A DNA stretch of 64,000 bases, from positions 124,001 to 188,000 of the forward strand of contig NZ_BMDJ01000009.1 of the NCBI RefSeq assembly GCF_014635725.1, written 5' to 3'. Below the pieces are notes generated by a model. That model searched no databases and was not told where the DNA came from. It saw nothing but the letters and a program-made list of their open reading frames with translations. The DNA is from Pedobacter mendelii (GTDB lineage Bacteria; Bacteroidota; Bacteroidia; Sphingobacteriales; Sphingobacteriaceae). Made by a program: the position numbers and the translations under genes. The stretch's first letter is position 1, and each line of letters begins with the position of its first letter. Below, in pieces: positions 17,178 through 26,103 of this stretch.

Positions 17178-18319
17178 TGGATAACAGCCCATCGAAAAAG
17201 GTTTGGTTAAAACTCAGGCGAAATAAACTTGCTTTAAGCGGCTTGGTTTTTATTTTGTTGTTAATGTTAATGGGTATTTTAGGCTATTTAATTATGCCCG
17301 ATGATTCACCAAATGCGAATGTAATGCATTTACAATTAACCAATAAAAAGCCAGGAAGAAGCTTTCAGTTTTTAATTATTAGTAAAAATCCAAATGTGAA
17401 GAAGGTTAGTTTTTTTGAGCGAATGCTTTACGGCCAGGAATCTAATTTTAAGAGTATTCCGATTACAGCATACAGGATTATTAAAGATAGTGTTTTTGTT
17501 CGAGAGTATATTGGCGATGATGAAAAGGCTGAGGAAACAAGATTTAACTTAAAAGAATTATGCAATACTTGTACACTTCCATCTAAGTTAGGAAACCCTC
17601 TTCAGCTGTTGCAAAGTAATAATATATACACTAAAACATTTCTTTTAGGAACTGATATTTATGGTCGAGATTTATTGAGCCGCTTAATTTTAGGCATTAG
17701 AGTATCGCTTTCGGTAGGTTTAATGGCCGTGCTGATTTCTTTATTTATTGGTGTAACTTTAGGTGCACTAGCAGGTTATTTCGGTGGAAAGGCCGATGCA
17801 GCAATTAGTTGGTTTATGAATGTGATTTGGTCATTACCATCGCTGTTACTGGTTATTGCAATTTCTTTTGCTTTAGGGAAAGGTTTCTGGCAAATTTTTA
17901 TTGCGGTTGGTTTATCAACCTGGGTAGACGTTGCAAGATTAGTTCGAGGGCAGGTTATGGCACTCAAAGAAGTAGAGTTTGTTGAGGCCGCAAGGGCGTT
18001 AGGTTTTAGTACTGCCAGAACAATTATTAAGCACATTTTACCAAACATAGCAGGACCTATTTTAGTTGTAGCCTCGGCAAATTTTGCTTCCGCTATTCTT
18101 TTAGAAACAGGCTTAAGCTTTTTAGGTTTTGGCGCTCAACCACCAATGCCAAGTTGGGGCAGTATGATAAAAGAGCATTTTGGTTATATCATAATGGATG
18201 CAGCTTATTTGGCTATGCTGCCTGGCCTTGCTATTATGCTTACGGTTTATGCTTTTAATGTTTTGGCTATTGGCTTACGCGATGCTTTCGATGTTAAAGG
18301 ACAGAATGTAACGGTTTAA
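17177..18319 (+). CDS. ABC transporter permease, DppC/OppC type, with enlarged extracytoplasmic loop
   Basis: 380-residue permease. Helix 1 (about 18-37) is followed by ~115 residues outside the membrane (about 40-155) before GTDIYGRDLLSRLILGIRVSL, the usual entry to the BPD-transporter domain. The EAA loop is EAARALGFSTARTIIKHILPN, contacting the ATPase. Peptide-type DppC proteins normally have a short first loop. No partner permease, ATPase or binding protein is adjacent. Start ATG overlaps the stop of the GT2 gene by one base. Confidence 0.85.
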   Translation: MDNSPSKKVWLKLRRNKLALSGLVFILLLMLMGILGYLIMPDDSPNANVMHLQLTNKKPGRSFQFLIISKNPNVKKVSFFERMLYGQESNFKSIPITAYRIIKDSVFVREYIGDDEKAEETRFNLKELCNTCTLPSKLGNPLQLLQSNNIYTKTFLLGTDIYGRDLLSRLILGIRVSLSVGLMAVLISLFIGVTLGALAGYFGGKADAAISWFMNVIWSLPSLLLVIAISFALGKGFWQIFIAVGLSTWVDVARLVRGQVMALKEVEFVEAARALGFSTARTIIKHILPNIAGPILVVASANFASAILLETGLSFLGFGAQPPMPSWGSMIKEHFGYIIMDAAYLAMLPGLAIMLTVYAFNVLAIGLRDAFDVKGQNVTV

Positions 18320-18322
18320 TCA

Positions 18323-18901
18323 TTAATATATAAAAGGAATTAAACGCTTTGTGTTTTTTATGTATTCTAAATAGGCAGTACCAAACTCATTTTTTAATGC
18401 AATTTCTTCAACTGAAATTCTATAAATAAAAGCTACAAAAATTGGAATACAGATTACCAATAAACTCAACCCATTTGAAAAGGTAATGGCCAGCCCTAAA
18501 AATGACATAAGTACACCTGTATATGATGGATGGCGAATAATTGAATACAATCCGTCTTGTTTCAAAGTTTGATTTTTTGCTATCTGAACATCAACTGTGA
18601 AGGCTTTGCCCAATTGTTGTATTGCAACGAACCGTAATATGAAACCAAGAATGGCAATTAGCATGCCTGCATGAAGAATGTATGGCTGAAAAATAATAAT
18701 GCTAAAGTCTTTAAATTGTGATAAAAAACCGCCGAGAAACATGCTTATCATAATTGTTATCCATAAAATGGTAAGACTGTTTTTGTCCGCTCCACCACTT
18801 TTTCGCTCAGATTTATTCCGGAGTTTATAGTTGCGATGAATTTCAGTTAATAAAAAAAGCAGCCCAAAAATTAAGGGAAAATATGTAGTAATTACTTGCA
18901 C
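18323..18901 (-). CDS. Isoprenylcysteine carboxyl methyltransferase (ICMT)-like membrane protein
   Basis: 192 residues, about five membrane helices. The C-terminal region has LYSIIRHPSYTGVLMSFLG (RHPxYxG motif) and ends with VEEIALKNEFGTAYLEY, as in the ICMT/PEMT family that binds S-adenosylmethionine at the membrane. Bacterial members have no defined substrate. The start codon is GTG at 18901. It is convergent with the ABC permease (3 bases apart) and follows the TfoX gene by 10 bases. Confidence 0.82.
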   Translation of the reverse strand: MQVITTYFPLIFGLLFLLTEIHRNYKLRNKSERKSGGADKNSLTILWITIMISMFLGGFLSQFKDFSIIIFQPYILHAGMLIAILGFILRFVAIQQLGKAFTVDVQIAKNQTLKQDGLYSIIRHPSYTGVLMSFLGLAITFSNGLSLLVICIPIFVAFIYRISVEEIALKNEFGTAYLEYIKNTKRLIPFIY

Positions 18902-18911
18902 GGTTTATTTT

Positions 18912-19256
18912 TTAGATTTTTTTCTTCTTTGATGCTTTAGCTAAAGGATTAAATTCGAGTGCTAAATTTATCCAGAAATCTAATTCTATATTCTGGTTAA
19001 TCACATCTTCTGAAACTAAAATATAGCCTTTCATCATTTTTCCAACCATTTTCATTTGCGCCCACCTATCTTTATTTACCAAAGTATTTAAGATTTCAGA
19101 ATTAATTCTTAGCATTATCTTATCCTTCATTACCCCGATACACATTTTGCCATTAACCATAAAAACTAACCCGCTAAACATAATTTTTTCTTCAACATCT
19201 GGTAAGTATTTTAGTTTTTTACGGATATGGTTAGCAAGAAATTCGTCAAAAGGCAT
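18912..19256 (-). CDS. TfoX/Sxy N-terminal domain protein
   Basis: 114 residues matching the TfoX N-terminal domain: KMFSGLVFMVNGKMCIGV-like core (here EKIMFSGLVFMVNGKMC), RINSEILNTLV and a basic C-terminus (KASKKKKI). The domain occurs alone in many bacteria; only the full Sxy protein is known as a competence regulator, so the function is open. Upstream of the ICMT-like gene in a two-gene unit and divergent from rnhB. Confidence 0.8.
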   Translation of the reverse strand: MPFDEFLANHIRKKLKYLPDVEEKIMFSGLVFMVNGKMCIGVMKDKIMLRINSEILNTLVNKDRWAQMKMVGKMMKGYILVSEDVINQNIELDFWINLALEFNPLAKASKKKKI

Positions 19257-19295
19257 AGTAAATTGTTTAAAACTAATTTAAACATTCCATATCCG

Positions 19296-19329
19296 TTTGA
19301 CAAAATTTAACCGTTAATAATTAAATTTG
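19296..19329 (+). promoter_or_regulatory. Promoter of rnhB, giving an almost leaderless mRNA
   Basis: TTTG (19296-19299), 22 bases, TAAATTTG (19322-19329), a full -33/-7 pair. The ATG at 19335 is only five bases beyond the -7 box, so transcription would begin at or next to the start codon. Confidence 0.55.
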
Positions 19330-19334
19330 TATCA

Positions 19335-19943
19335 ATGTTACTAAGGTGTTTTCAGGAAGAATTTTTAGAAGCTGGTTGCGATGAAGCTGGAAGAGGCTGT
19401 TTAGCAGGGCCTGTTTTTGCAGCAGCTGTAATTTTGCCTGAAGGTTTCATCCTGGAAGGTTTAAATGATTCCAAACAACTTTCTCATACACAAAGAGATT
19501 TGTTGAGACCAATTATAGAAAAAGAGGCACTAGCTTGGGCAGTTGCATCATGCGATCATGAAGAAATTGATAAAATAAATATTCTTAATGCATCGTTTCT
19601 TGCCATGCACCGGGCAATTGAAAAACTACAATGTCAACCCCAATATTTAGTAATCGATGGTAATCGTTTTAAAGCTTATCCTCAAATTCCGCATAGTTGC
19701 ATTGTAAAGGGCGATGGGAAATATTTAAACATCGCGGCGGCATCTATTTTAGCGAAAACGCACCGAGATGAATATATGACCAATCTTCATTTAGATTATC
19801 CCCATTACAACTGGCAACAAAATAAAGGATATCCTACAATTTCACATCGTAAAGCAGTTATAGAAATTGGTTTATCGCCATATCATCGTAAAACATTTAA
19901 TGTAAGTGACCCACAACTTAATTTGTTTTCAAAAGCAGTCTAA
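19335..19943 (+). CDS. rnhB: Ribonuclease HII
   Basis: Removes RNA from RNA-DNA hybrids and single ribonucleotides from DNA. 202 residues. Catalytic acids Asp16 and Glu17 in GCDEAGRGCLAGP, the third Asp in LVIDGNRFKAYP, and the SILAKTHRDEYM region. All signature residues are present. The promoter just upstream predicts little or no untranslated leader. Confidence 0.96.
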   Translation: MLLRCFQEEFLEAGCDEAGRGCLAGPVFAAAVILPEGFILEGLNDSKQLSHTQRDLLRPIIEKEALAWAVASCDHEEIDKINILNASFLAMHRAIEKLQCQPQYLVIDGNRFKAYPQIPHSCIVKGDGKYLNIAAASILAKTHRDEYMTNLHLDYPHYNWQQNKGYPTISHRKAVIEIGLSPYHRKTFNVSDPQLNLFSKAV

Positions 19944-19964
19944 ATTTCGTATTTTCACCACATT

Positions 19965-21167
19965 GTGAAAATTCTGTTAATTACTAAGCGGATTCCCTTT
20001 CCGCCAAATAGTGGTTATCCGATTGTGGTTTATAACACCATGAAAGGCTTGCTACAGCTTGGTGCAGATATCACTTTGTTCAGCTTAAACCCTGCAAATG
20101 CCAGATTAGATTTAGAAGATATTTCCGATCCGGTTTTCGATTCGGTAAAAACACACACATACGATTTAGATACAGAGGTAACGATGTGGTCGGCATTTTT
20201 TAATATTTTCACAAACGAATCTTACAATGTTTCCAGGTATTATACTGAAGAAGCTGCTCGACAATTGGAAAGTTTACTTCGCGAAAATAGTTTTGATATT
20301 ATTCAATTTGAAGGACTTTTCGTTGTGCCTTACCTGGATGTTGTTAAGGCAAACAGCAATGCCAAATTGATTTACCGAGCGCATAATATCGAGTTTACCA
20401 TGTGGGAACGACGTTCTCTTTCAGAAAATTTTATAATCAGGCGTAAATATCTTGCCTTTCTTTCGCACAGGCTTAAAGCATATGAAATGGAGCAAATTAA
20501 CCGTTTCCATCAAATATTTGCCATAAGCGAACCAGATAGACAAAGCATTTTGCGTTTCGGTTGTGAAGTGCCAATGTCTGTTTTTCCGGTTGCCATCGAT
20601 TTAGAGAAATATAAAGTTGATAAAACGAAAACCAGTTTTCCTACTTTGTTTCATTTGGGTGCGATGGATTGGCGACCAAATCAGGAAGGGTTGGAGTGGT
20701 TTTTAGATGATATTTGGCCCGATATAGAAAAGCTAAATAAAGATCTCAGATTTTACATTGCAGGTAAAAATATGCAAAAGCATTTTTTCGATTACGATTC
20801 GGATAACCTAATTGTAGAAGGTGAGGTTTTTGATGCAGTAGAATTTATGAATTCGAAAGCGATTATGATTGTGCCCTTAATTTCTGGAACAGGTATGCGG
20901 GTTAAAATTATAGAAGGAATGGCAATGAAAAAATGTATTATCGCCACAACAACCGCTGCCGAAGGCATAAACTGCAAACACGGATATGATATTTTAATTG
21001 CCGATTCGGCTGATGAATTTTACCGTTCAATTTTACAATGCATTATTAACCCGAAACGCTGGATGGAAATAGGAGAGAATGCCCGTAAAACAGTAGAAAA
21101 TGACCATGGTATTCATCTTATCTCATCGAAAATGCACAAGATTTATGAAGAGTTAATTAGAAGCTAA
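19965..21167 (+). CDS. Glycosyltransferase family 4-like
   Basis: 400 residues, GT-B fold. The N-terminal domain begins MKILLITKRIPFPPNSGYP, and the C-terminal donor domain contains FHLGAMDWRPNQEGLEWFL, IVPLISGTGMRVKIIEGMAM and the Glu of the E-x7-E motif. Soluble, no membrane helix. Start is GTG 19965, 21 bases after rnhB, so it probably belongs to the same transcript. Acceptor and donor unknown. Confidence 0.87.
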   Translation: MKILLITKRIPFPPNSGYPIVVYNTMKGLLQLGADITLFSLNPANARLDLEDISDPVFDSVKTHTYDLDTEVTMWSAFFNIFTNESYNVSRYYTEEAARQLESLLRENSFDIIQFEGLFVVPYLDVVKANSNAKLIYRAHNIEFTMWERRSLSENFIIRRKYLAFLSHRLKAYEMEQINRFHQIFAISEPDRQSILRFGCEVPMSVFPVAIDLEKYKVDKTKTSFPTLFHLGAMDWRPNQEGLEWFLDDIWPDIEKLNKDLRFYIAGKNMQKHFFDYDSDNLIVEGEVFDAVEFMNSKAIMIVPLISGTGMRVKIIEGMAMKKCIIATTTAAEGINCKHGYDILIADSADEFYRSILQCIINPKRWMEIGENARKTVENDHGIHLISSKMHKIYEELIRS

Positions 21168-21294
21168 AGAGAGAAATGATAATAAAAAATCTTCTGAATT
21201 ATCTTTTATTCTACACTAACTTATTATTTTAAATCCACCATAAACAAAATAAATACCTTTTAAATTTTGAGTCAAAACATTGCCAATTTCTTAG

Positions 21295-21302
21295 TAGTTT
21301 TG
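21295..21302 (+). promoter_or_regulatory. Candidate -7 box of gcvT
   Basis: TAGTTTTG matches TAnnTTTG. It predicts a leader of roughly 100 bases before gcvT; no well-spaced TTG was found. Confidence 0.4.
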
Positions 21303-21327
21303 CCGCAAGCATTAGAAAACTAAAAAT

Positions 21328-21366
21328 ATGATTATTTGCTGCGCTATACTTATCGCATGGAGATAA
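21328..21366 (+). CDS. Possible 12-codon leader ORF upstream of gcvT
   Basis: ATG at 21328 opens MIICCAILIAWR and ends at TAA 21364-21366. It begins about 25 bases after the gcvT -7 box and would be the first AUG of that transcript. Cys-Cys, Trp and rare-looking composition recall leader peptides, but no hairpin pair of attenuator type was found. Weak call. Confidence 0.25.
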   Translation: MIICCAILIAWR

Positions 21367-21405
21367 TGGGATCGCTTTAGTACCAAAGAAAAAATCAAGT
21401 AACGA

Positions 21406-22485
21406 ATGAAAAACACCGCATTAACAGATAAACATATTGCTTTAGGAGCTAAAATTGTTCCATTTGCAGGTTATAACATGCCTGTAACTTACGAAGGTAT
21501 AAATGCAGAACATGCCACAGTTCGTACTGGTGTTGGTGTTTTCGATGTTAGCCACATGGGCGAGTTTATTTTGAAAGGTGATAATGCATTAGACTTAATT
21601 CAAAGGGTAACAAGTAACGATGCTTCAAAATTATTTGATGGTAAGGTTCAATATTCTTGTTTGCCGAATAAAGATGGTGGTATTGTTGATGACCTTTTAG
21701 TATACCGTATAGATGAGAAAAGCTATATGTTGGTGGTAAATGCATCTAATATAGAAAAGGATTGGAACTGGATTAAACAGTTTAATGATAAAGATGTTGA
21801 GATGCACAACATTTCGGATAAAACATCATTGTTGGCAATTCAAGGTCCGAAGGCGACTGATGCCTTACAAACTTTAACCGATGTGGATTTAGCATCAATG
21901 GAATATTACACCTTTGTTAAGGGTACTTTTGCTGGGGTAAATAATGTTATAATTTCTGCTACAGGCTACACTGGTGCTGGCGGCTTCGAAATTTATTTTG
22001 ATAATGAACATGCCGATAAAATTTGGGATGCAATTTTCGAAGCAGGTAAGGCTTACAATATTAAACCAATTGGTTTGGGCGCTCGTGATACTTTGCGTTT
22101 AGAAATGGGCTTCTGTTTATATGGGAATGATATAGATGACAGCACCTCTCCAATTGAAGCAGGCTTAGGATGGATTACAAAGTTTACAAAGGAATTTACC
22201 AATTCTGGAGCCTTATTGGCACAGAAAGAAGCTGGTATACAAAAGAAGTTGGTTGGTTTCGAAATGATTGACAGAGGTATTCCACGTCATGATTATGAAA
22301 TTGCTGATGCTGAAGGAAATATTATCGGTAAAGTAACTTCTGGTACGCAAGCACCATCACTTCAAAAAGCAATTGGTATGGGCTATGTAGCTAAAGATTT
22401 TGCTAAAGAAGGAACTGAAATTTTTATCAACATTCGTAATACACCTATTAAAGCTAAAATAGTTAAGTTCCCTTTTTATAAATAG
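21406..22485 (+). CDS. gcvT: Aminomethyltransferase, glycine cleavage system T protein
   Basis: 359-residue T protein that transfers the methylene group from lipoylated H protein to tetrahydrofolate. Begins [32 protein letters not shown] sequence, with [21 protein letters not shown] and [13 protein letters not shown] (catalytic-site Asp and folate-contact regions) all present. Full length. No other gcv gene lies nearby. Followed by a strong hairpin built from heptad repeats. Confidence 0.97.
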   Translation: MKNTALTDKHIALGAKIVPFAGYNMPVTYEGINAEHATVRTGVGVFDVSHMGEFILKGDNALDLIQRVTSNDASKLFDGKVQYSCLPNKDGGIVDDLLVYRIDEKSYMLVVNASNIEKDWNWIKQFNDKDVEMHNISDKTSLLAIQGPKATDALQTLTDVDLASMEYYTFVKGTFAGVNNVIISATGYTGAGGFEIYFDNEHADKIWDAIFEAGKAYNIKPIGLGARDTLRLEMGFCLYGNDIDDSTSPIEAGLGWITKFTKEFTNSGALLAQKEAGIQKKLVGFEMIDRGIPRHDYEIADAEGNIIGKVTSGTQAPSLQKAIGMGYVAKDFAKEGTEIFINIRNTPIKAKIVKFPFYK

Positions 22486-22495
22486 ATAAAAGTTT

Positions 22496-22549
22496 AAGTA
22501 TCAAGTATCAAGATGGACTGTCTTGATACTTGATACTTTTTACTCGATA
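22496..22549 (+). repeat. Heptad inverted repeat forming an 18-bp perfect hairpin
   Basis: The left arm 22496-22513 (AAGTATC, AAGTATC, AAGA) is the exact reverse complement of 22521-22538, loop TGGACTG. The right side continues in register as CTTGATA, CTTGATA, CTTTTTA, CTCGATA to 22549, nine bases before comB. With the following T-run it may end gcvT transcripts. Confidence 0.9.
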
Positions 22550-22557
22550 CTCCAAGT

Positions 22558-23283
22558 ATGTCAAAAAAAATAGAAGTTTGTTTAACACCTGCATTGATTG
22601 ATTTATATGATATTGAGCAGAGTATTGTTGTTGTAATTGATATTTTAAGAGCAACATCATCTATAACTTATGGAATAGATAATGGAGCAGAAGCAATAAT
22701 TCCTGTTGCCAATGTCGAAGACTGTTTAACTTTTGTGGATAAAGGTTATTTGCTTGCAGCCGAGCGAAACGGTGAAGTAGTAGCTGGTTACGATTTTGGG
22801 AACTCACCATTTTCTTATACTAAAGAAAAAGTTAATGGTAAAACAATTGTTTTAACAACCACTAATGGTACTAAGGCATTACATTTAGCAAATAAAAGAG
22901 CATTTCAGGTTGTTATCGGGTCGTTTTTAAATTTAGATTCACTTTGTGACTATCTAAAAAATCAAAATAAAAACGTGCTATTGCTTTGTGCCGGCTGGAA
23001 AGATCAGTTTAATTTAGAAGATACTTTATTTGCAGGTGCAGTTGTAAATAAATTGCGCAAAAATTTCGAACATTTTGATGATTCTAGCGTTGCCTCCGAA
23101 GATTTATATTCATTAGCGAAAGATGATTTAAGGAAATATTTACATAAATCTTCGCACAGCCACCGACTTGCAGAATTGAATATAGAAGAAGATGTAGTGT
23201 TCTGTCTTCAATTAAATGTTTGCAAAGCAATTCCAGTGCTTGAAGGTGAAAGGTTAGTTTCCTTAAACCTCAAAACTCTCTAA
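22558..23283 (+). CDS. comB: 2-phosphosulfolactate phosphatase (ComB family)
   Basis: 241 residues. The family pattern VVVIDILRATSSI (about 24-36), NGAEAIIPV, TTTNGTKAL and LLCAGWKDQFNLEDTLFAGA are present. ComB hydrolyses 2-phosphosulfolactate to sulfolactate, a step of coenzyme M synthesis in methanogens. No ComA or ComC is in the window, so the physiological role here is open; a link to sulfonate or sulfonolipid metabolism is only inference. Confidence 0.88.
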   Translation: MSKKIEVCLTPALIDLYDIEQSIVVVIDILRATSSITYGIDNGAEAIIPVANVEDCLTFVDKGYLLAAERNGEVVAGYDFGNSPFSYTKEKVNGKTIVLTTTNGTKALHLANKRAFQVVIGSFLNLDSLCDYLKNQNKNVLLLCAGWKDQFNLEDTLFAGAVVNKLRKNFEHFDDSSVASEDLYSLAKDDLRKYLHKSSHSHRLAELNIEEDVVFCLQLNVCKAIPVLEGERLVSLNLKTL

Positions 23284-23335
23284 AGGGGGTATTAATATCG
23301 AAATTATTAGATAAATTTTAAACAGGCTCTTAGAT

Positions 23336-24139
23336 TTACCTTTTGATAGGCAAAGCCTCCTTCAGATGATAGGGGTTTATAAGCTCCGAAATCGTTGGGC
23401 TATTTTTGATGGTTATTAAAGCTTCTTCGTGTGCTAACCAATAAATGTCTTCAGCTCTTTTCATATCAAAAGTGCTTATTGCGCCCAAACCTTTTGGCTC
23501 TATTACCACATTACAAAATTTTGCTTTTCGTTCCATATCATGGTTGATTGACATAACACCGGCACGGCCCATTAAATTAGTAATACCTGTAATTTTATCA
23601 ACAGGCTTAAGGTGATTACATGATGATCCAATAATAAAATCACATTCTCCCATCAAAGGTTCTACCGGAAAATTATTTAAAATCCCTCCATCAACATACA
23701 TTTGCCCATCTATCATTATTGGCTTAAAAATGCCTGGAATACAACTTGAAGCATGAATAGAACGAATTAAGGGCCCTTTGGTAAAATAAACCAGTCTGCC
23801 TTCACTAAAATTTACAGCAGCAATAGTTAGCGGAATTTTTAGTTTTTCAATAGAATCTTCAGGAAAATATTCTTTTAGAATTTGTGAGGTATTTTCAATG
23901 TTAATTAAGCCTAAAGAACCAACAGCAGGGCGTATAAATCTCCACAACTTTGTCTTTAAAAAAATACTTAGTCCTTCTTCAGGATCAATGCCTGCTGCAA
24001 AGAATGCACCCGCAATTGCACCCGCACTTGTACCACTAATGTGACTAAAAGTGATACCTAAATTGCTAAAAGCCTTTAACACACCAAGGTGTGCAATTCC
24101 TCTTATTCCGCCGCCTGATAATACAATTCCAACTTTCAT
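23336..24139 (-). CDS. Patatin-like phospholipase, cytoplasmic
   Basis: 267 residues without signal peptide. Oxyanion loop SGGGIRGIAHLG (8-19), nucleophile Ser38 in GTSAGA and the dyad Asp in VDGGILNNFPVEP (about 167-179). This matches short RssA/patatin-like acyl hydrolases. Substrate unknown. Convergent with comB. Confidence 0.92.
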   Translation of the reverse strand: MKVGIVLSGGGIRGIAHLGVLKAFSNLGITFSHISGTSAGAIAGAFFAAGIDPEEGLSIFLKTKLWRFIRPAVGSLGLINIENTSQILKEYFPEDSIEKLKIPLTIAAVNFSEGRLVYFTKGPLIRSIHASSCIPGIFKPIMIDGQMYVDGGILNNFPVEPLMGECDFIIGSSCNHLKPVDKITGITNLMGRAGVMSINHDMERKAKFCNVVIEPKGLGAISTFDMKRAEDIYWLAHEEALITIKNSPTISELINPYHLKEALPIKR

Positions 24140-24239
24140 GTATGTAGATGTAATCCTTTTATTAGATTTAATAACGCTTATTTGTTACGAAATATTTGAT
24201 ATTCTATAAATTATTCGCTAATTGCAATGAACTAAAAAC

Positions 24240-25274
24240 TTACTTTTTCTTCGGTTTATACTTCGATTGATTTAAAATCTTCTGCGCATCATTATCTGTC
24301 ATCAACTGCTGTAAAGTAACTTTTGGGTTTTGTTTCATGTACTTTCTTACAATTTGCCAGCCCATCCAAACGCCTAATTTTGGTGCCGATTCTCTGTTTT
24401 CACCAAAACCTGGTGTAAATGGTCCATCAGATAAATAAACCTGAATTTTTTGATAATCTGTTTCATATAGCGAATTATTCTCTAAAAAATATGCCCAAAT
24501 ATCCTGTTCGAAATTTTGTGCCCAATTAAGTTGATTGGTACTATAACCTATTTTAGTAGAATCAGTAATGCTTTCAGGTAAAACCTGATCAAGGAAGTAT
24601 AGAATTTTACCTTGAAAAACCATTTTTGATAATAATGTTCTGTTTGCATCTGGTTCAGGAAAAAGTTCTTCATGAGCGAAAGTTTCAGCAACTCTAGGTA
24701 CAATATTATCGGGCGTAAATCTTCTGGACATGTACAGCGGAACACTTTCTATAATTCCACGATAAAATTTACTGTCTTTACCTAAAAAGGTATCTAATCC
24801 AATACCTAAATAACCATCACCAATTGGCGTTGGATAAGAAAATCCCGAAACAAAAGAAATTAAGCGAGGAATTTTAACCTTCGGATAATAATATTTAATG
24901 TACTTAAAGGTTTCTGATAACCCTTCTTCTTGTAGTTTTAGATTTGGATAAACACTACCCACTTCCTTCATTAAGTCATTATATGCAGGGTCATTATAAA
25001 GCGTACGTATAATTTCCGAACCTGCATATTCGGGCGTTCCAACCATTTTATGGATGTAATCATCATAGAAAAAACCATATTTTTTTTCTAAAGAAATATT
25101 GGTTTGATCTATATTTTTGTTCTTTCCTGAAAGAAGGTCTTTATCGAATCTCTCTATCTTAATCTCAACTTTTATATCGCTTACTTCGGGTCTGTTACTT
25201 TGCTTGCAAGAAATAAATGCAATTGCAAACAGAAAAAATAGATAAATTTGCTTGTGTTTTACGTTATACTTCAT
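24240..25274 (-). CDS. gldB: GldB-like gliding motility lipoprotein
   Basis: 344 residues from ATG 25274 (an ATG nine bases upstream is possible). Lipobox FISC (Cys23). The soluble domain has IKIERFDKDLL near the start and the family region LGIGLDTFLGKDSKFY, followed by FAHEELFPEP and GFGENRESAPKLGVWMGWQ near the C-terminus. GldB is required for gliding in Flavobacterium but occurs in many non-gliding Bacteroidota, where its role is unknown. Divergent from a barrel protein and nadE. Confidence 0.85.
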   Translation of the reverse strand: MKYNVKHKQIYLFFLFAIAFISCKQSNRPEVSDIKVEIKIERFDKDLLSGKNKNIDQTNISLEKKYGFFYDDYIHKMVGTPEYAGSEIIRTLYNDPAYNDLMKEVGSVYPNLKLQEEGLSETFKYIKYYYPKVKIPRLISFVSGFSYPTPIGDGYLGIGLDTFLGKDSKFYRGIIESVPLYMSRRFTPDNIVPRVAETFAHEELFPEPDANRTLLSKMVFQGKILYFLDQVLPESITDSTKIGYSTNQLNWAQNFEQDIWAYFLENNSLYETDYQKIQVYLSDGPFTPGFGENRESAPKLGVWMGWQIVRKYMKQNPKVTLQQLMTDNDAQKILNQSKYKPKKK

Positions 25275-25392
25275 TAGTAACAAACTTAGAGAAAATTGTG
25301 ATGTAAGAAAAGGTGATTGAGTGACAATTTTATCGATCTCTTATCAACCTTTGAATTAATAAATGAAAAGAGGAAATATATAAAACATAACT

Positions 25393-26067
25393 ATGAAAAG
25401 AATATCGGCGATTTTAATTTTATCATTTTTAAGTATAGCCGTTTGGGCGCAAAATTTTAATGGTTCGAATTATGGTTTTCGGTTGGGTTTAACAGCCACA
25501 CCAACTATCGGATGGATTAAACCAGAGCAAGGTAAAACTGAAGGTGTTGGTTTAGGCTTTTCTTATGGCCTAATAGGTGATTTTAATTTTGCACCGAATT
25601 ATAGCTTCTCCACAGCTTTAACCATCACCACAATTAATGGAAAAAGTACAGAGATAAACGTTATGCCCTACCATTCTACAAGTAGTACAACTAATCCTGT
25701 TGGTTACGATTTAAAATATAAAATGCAATACATTGAACTTCCGCTAACCATTAAATTGAAAACCTTAAAAACTGATGGTAAACGCTTTTATGGGCAGTTT
25801 GGATTATCAAATTCGGTTAATATTAGTGCTAAACAGGATGCGGAAAGAAATGGCTCTCAAGTTGGAGATAACCAAAACATTTCAGATTATAGCAGATTTT
25901 ACCGTGCAGGCTTAATTATTGGCGGTGGTGGCGAATTTGATATTTCTGGAAGTACGAGCATTCTGGCTGGATTAACTCTTAACAATGGTTTTACAAATAT
26001 TGTGAAAGATGGAAGCAGGAAAGTTAAAAACCATTATCTGGCGCTTAACTTCGGCTTATTCTTTTAG
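25393..26067 (+). CDS. PorT-like outer-membrane beta-barrel protein
   Basis: 224 residues. Signal peptide ending SIAVWAQ, then an alternating pattern of short amphipathic strands (for example NYGFRLGLTATP, QYIELPLTIKLK, HYLALNFGLFF at the end with terminal Phe) as in the OMP beta-barrel family that includes PorT. Small eight-stranded barrel likely. It lies 36 bases before nadE and divergent from gldB. I cannot say whether it takes part in type IX secretion. Confidence 0.78.
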   Translation: MKRISAILILSFLSIAVWAQNFNGSNYGFRLGLTATPTIGWIKPEQGKTEGVGLGFSYGLIGDFNFAPNYSFSTALTITTINGKSTEINVMPYHSTSSTTNPVGYDLKYKMQYIELPLTIKLKTLKTDGKRFYGQFGLSNSVNISAKQDAERNGSQVGDNQNISDYSRFYRAGLIIGGGGEFDISGSTSILAGLTLNNGFTNIVKDGSRKVKNHYLALNFGLFF

Positions 26068-26103
26068 TCGTGATAAATATACTTTCTAATTGATACTACA
26101 AAA

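Noticed and set aside
21303..21405. Glycine riboswitch before gcvT
   Set aside because: The leader is too short and AT-rich and I cannot see the paired aptamer structure.
25393..26067. Type IX secretion protein PorT/SprT itself
   Set aside because: Only the general small-barrel pattern is visible; nothing specific to PorT, so it is listed as PorT-like barrel.
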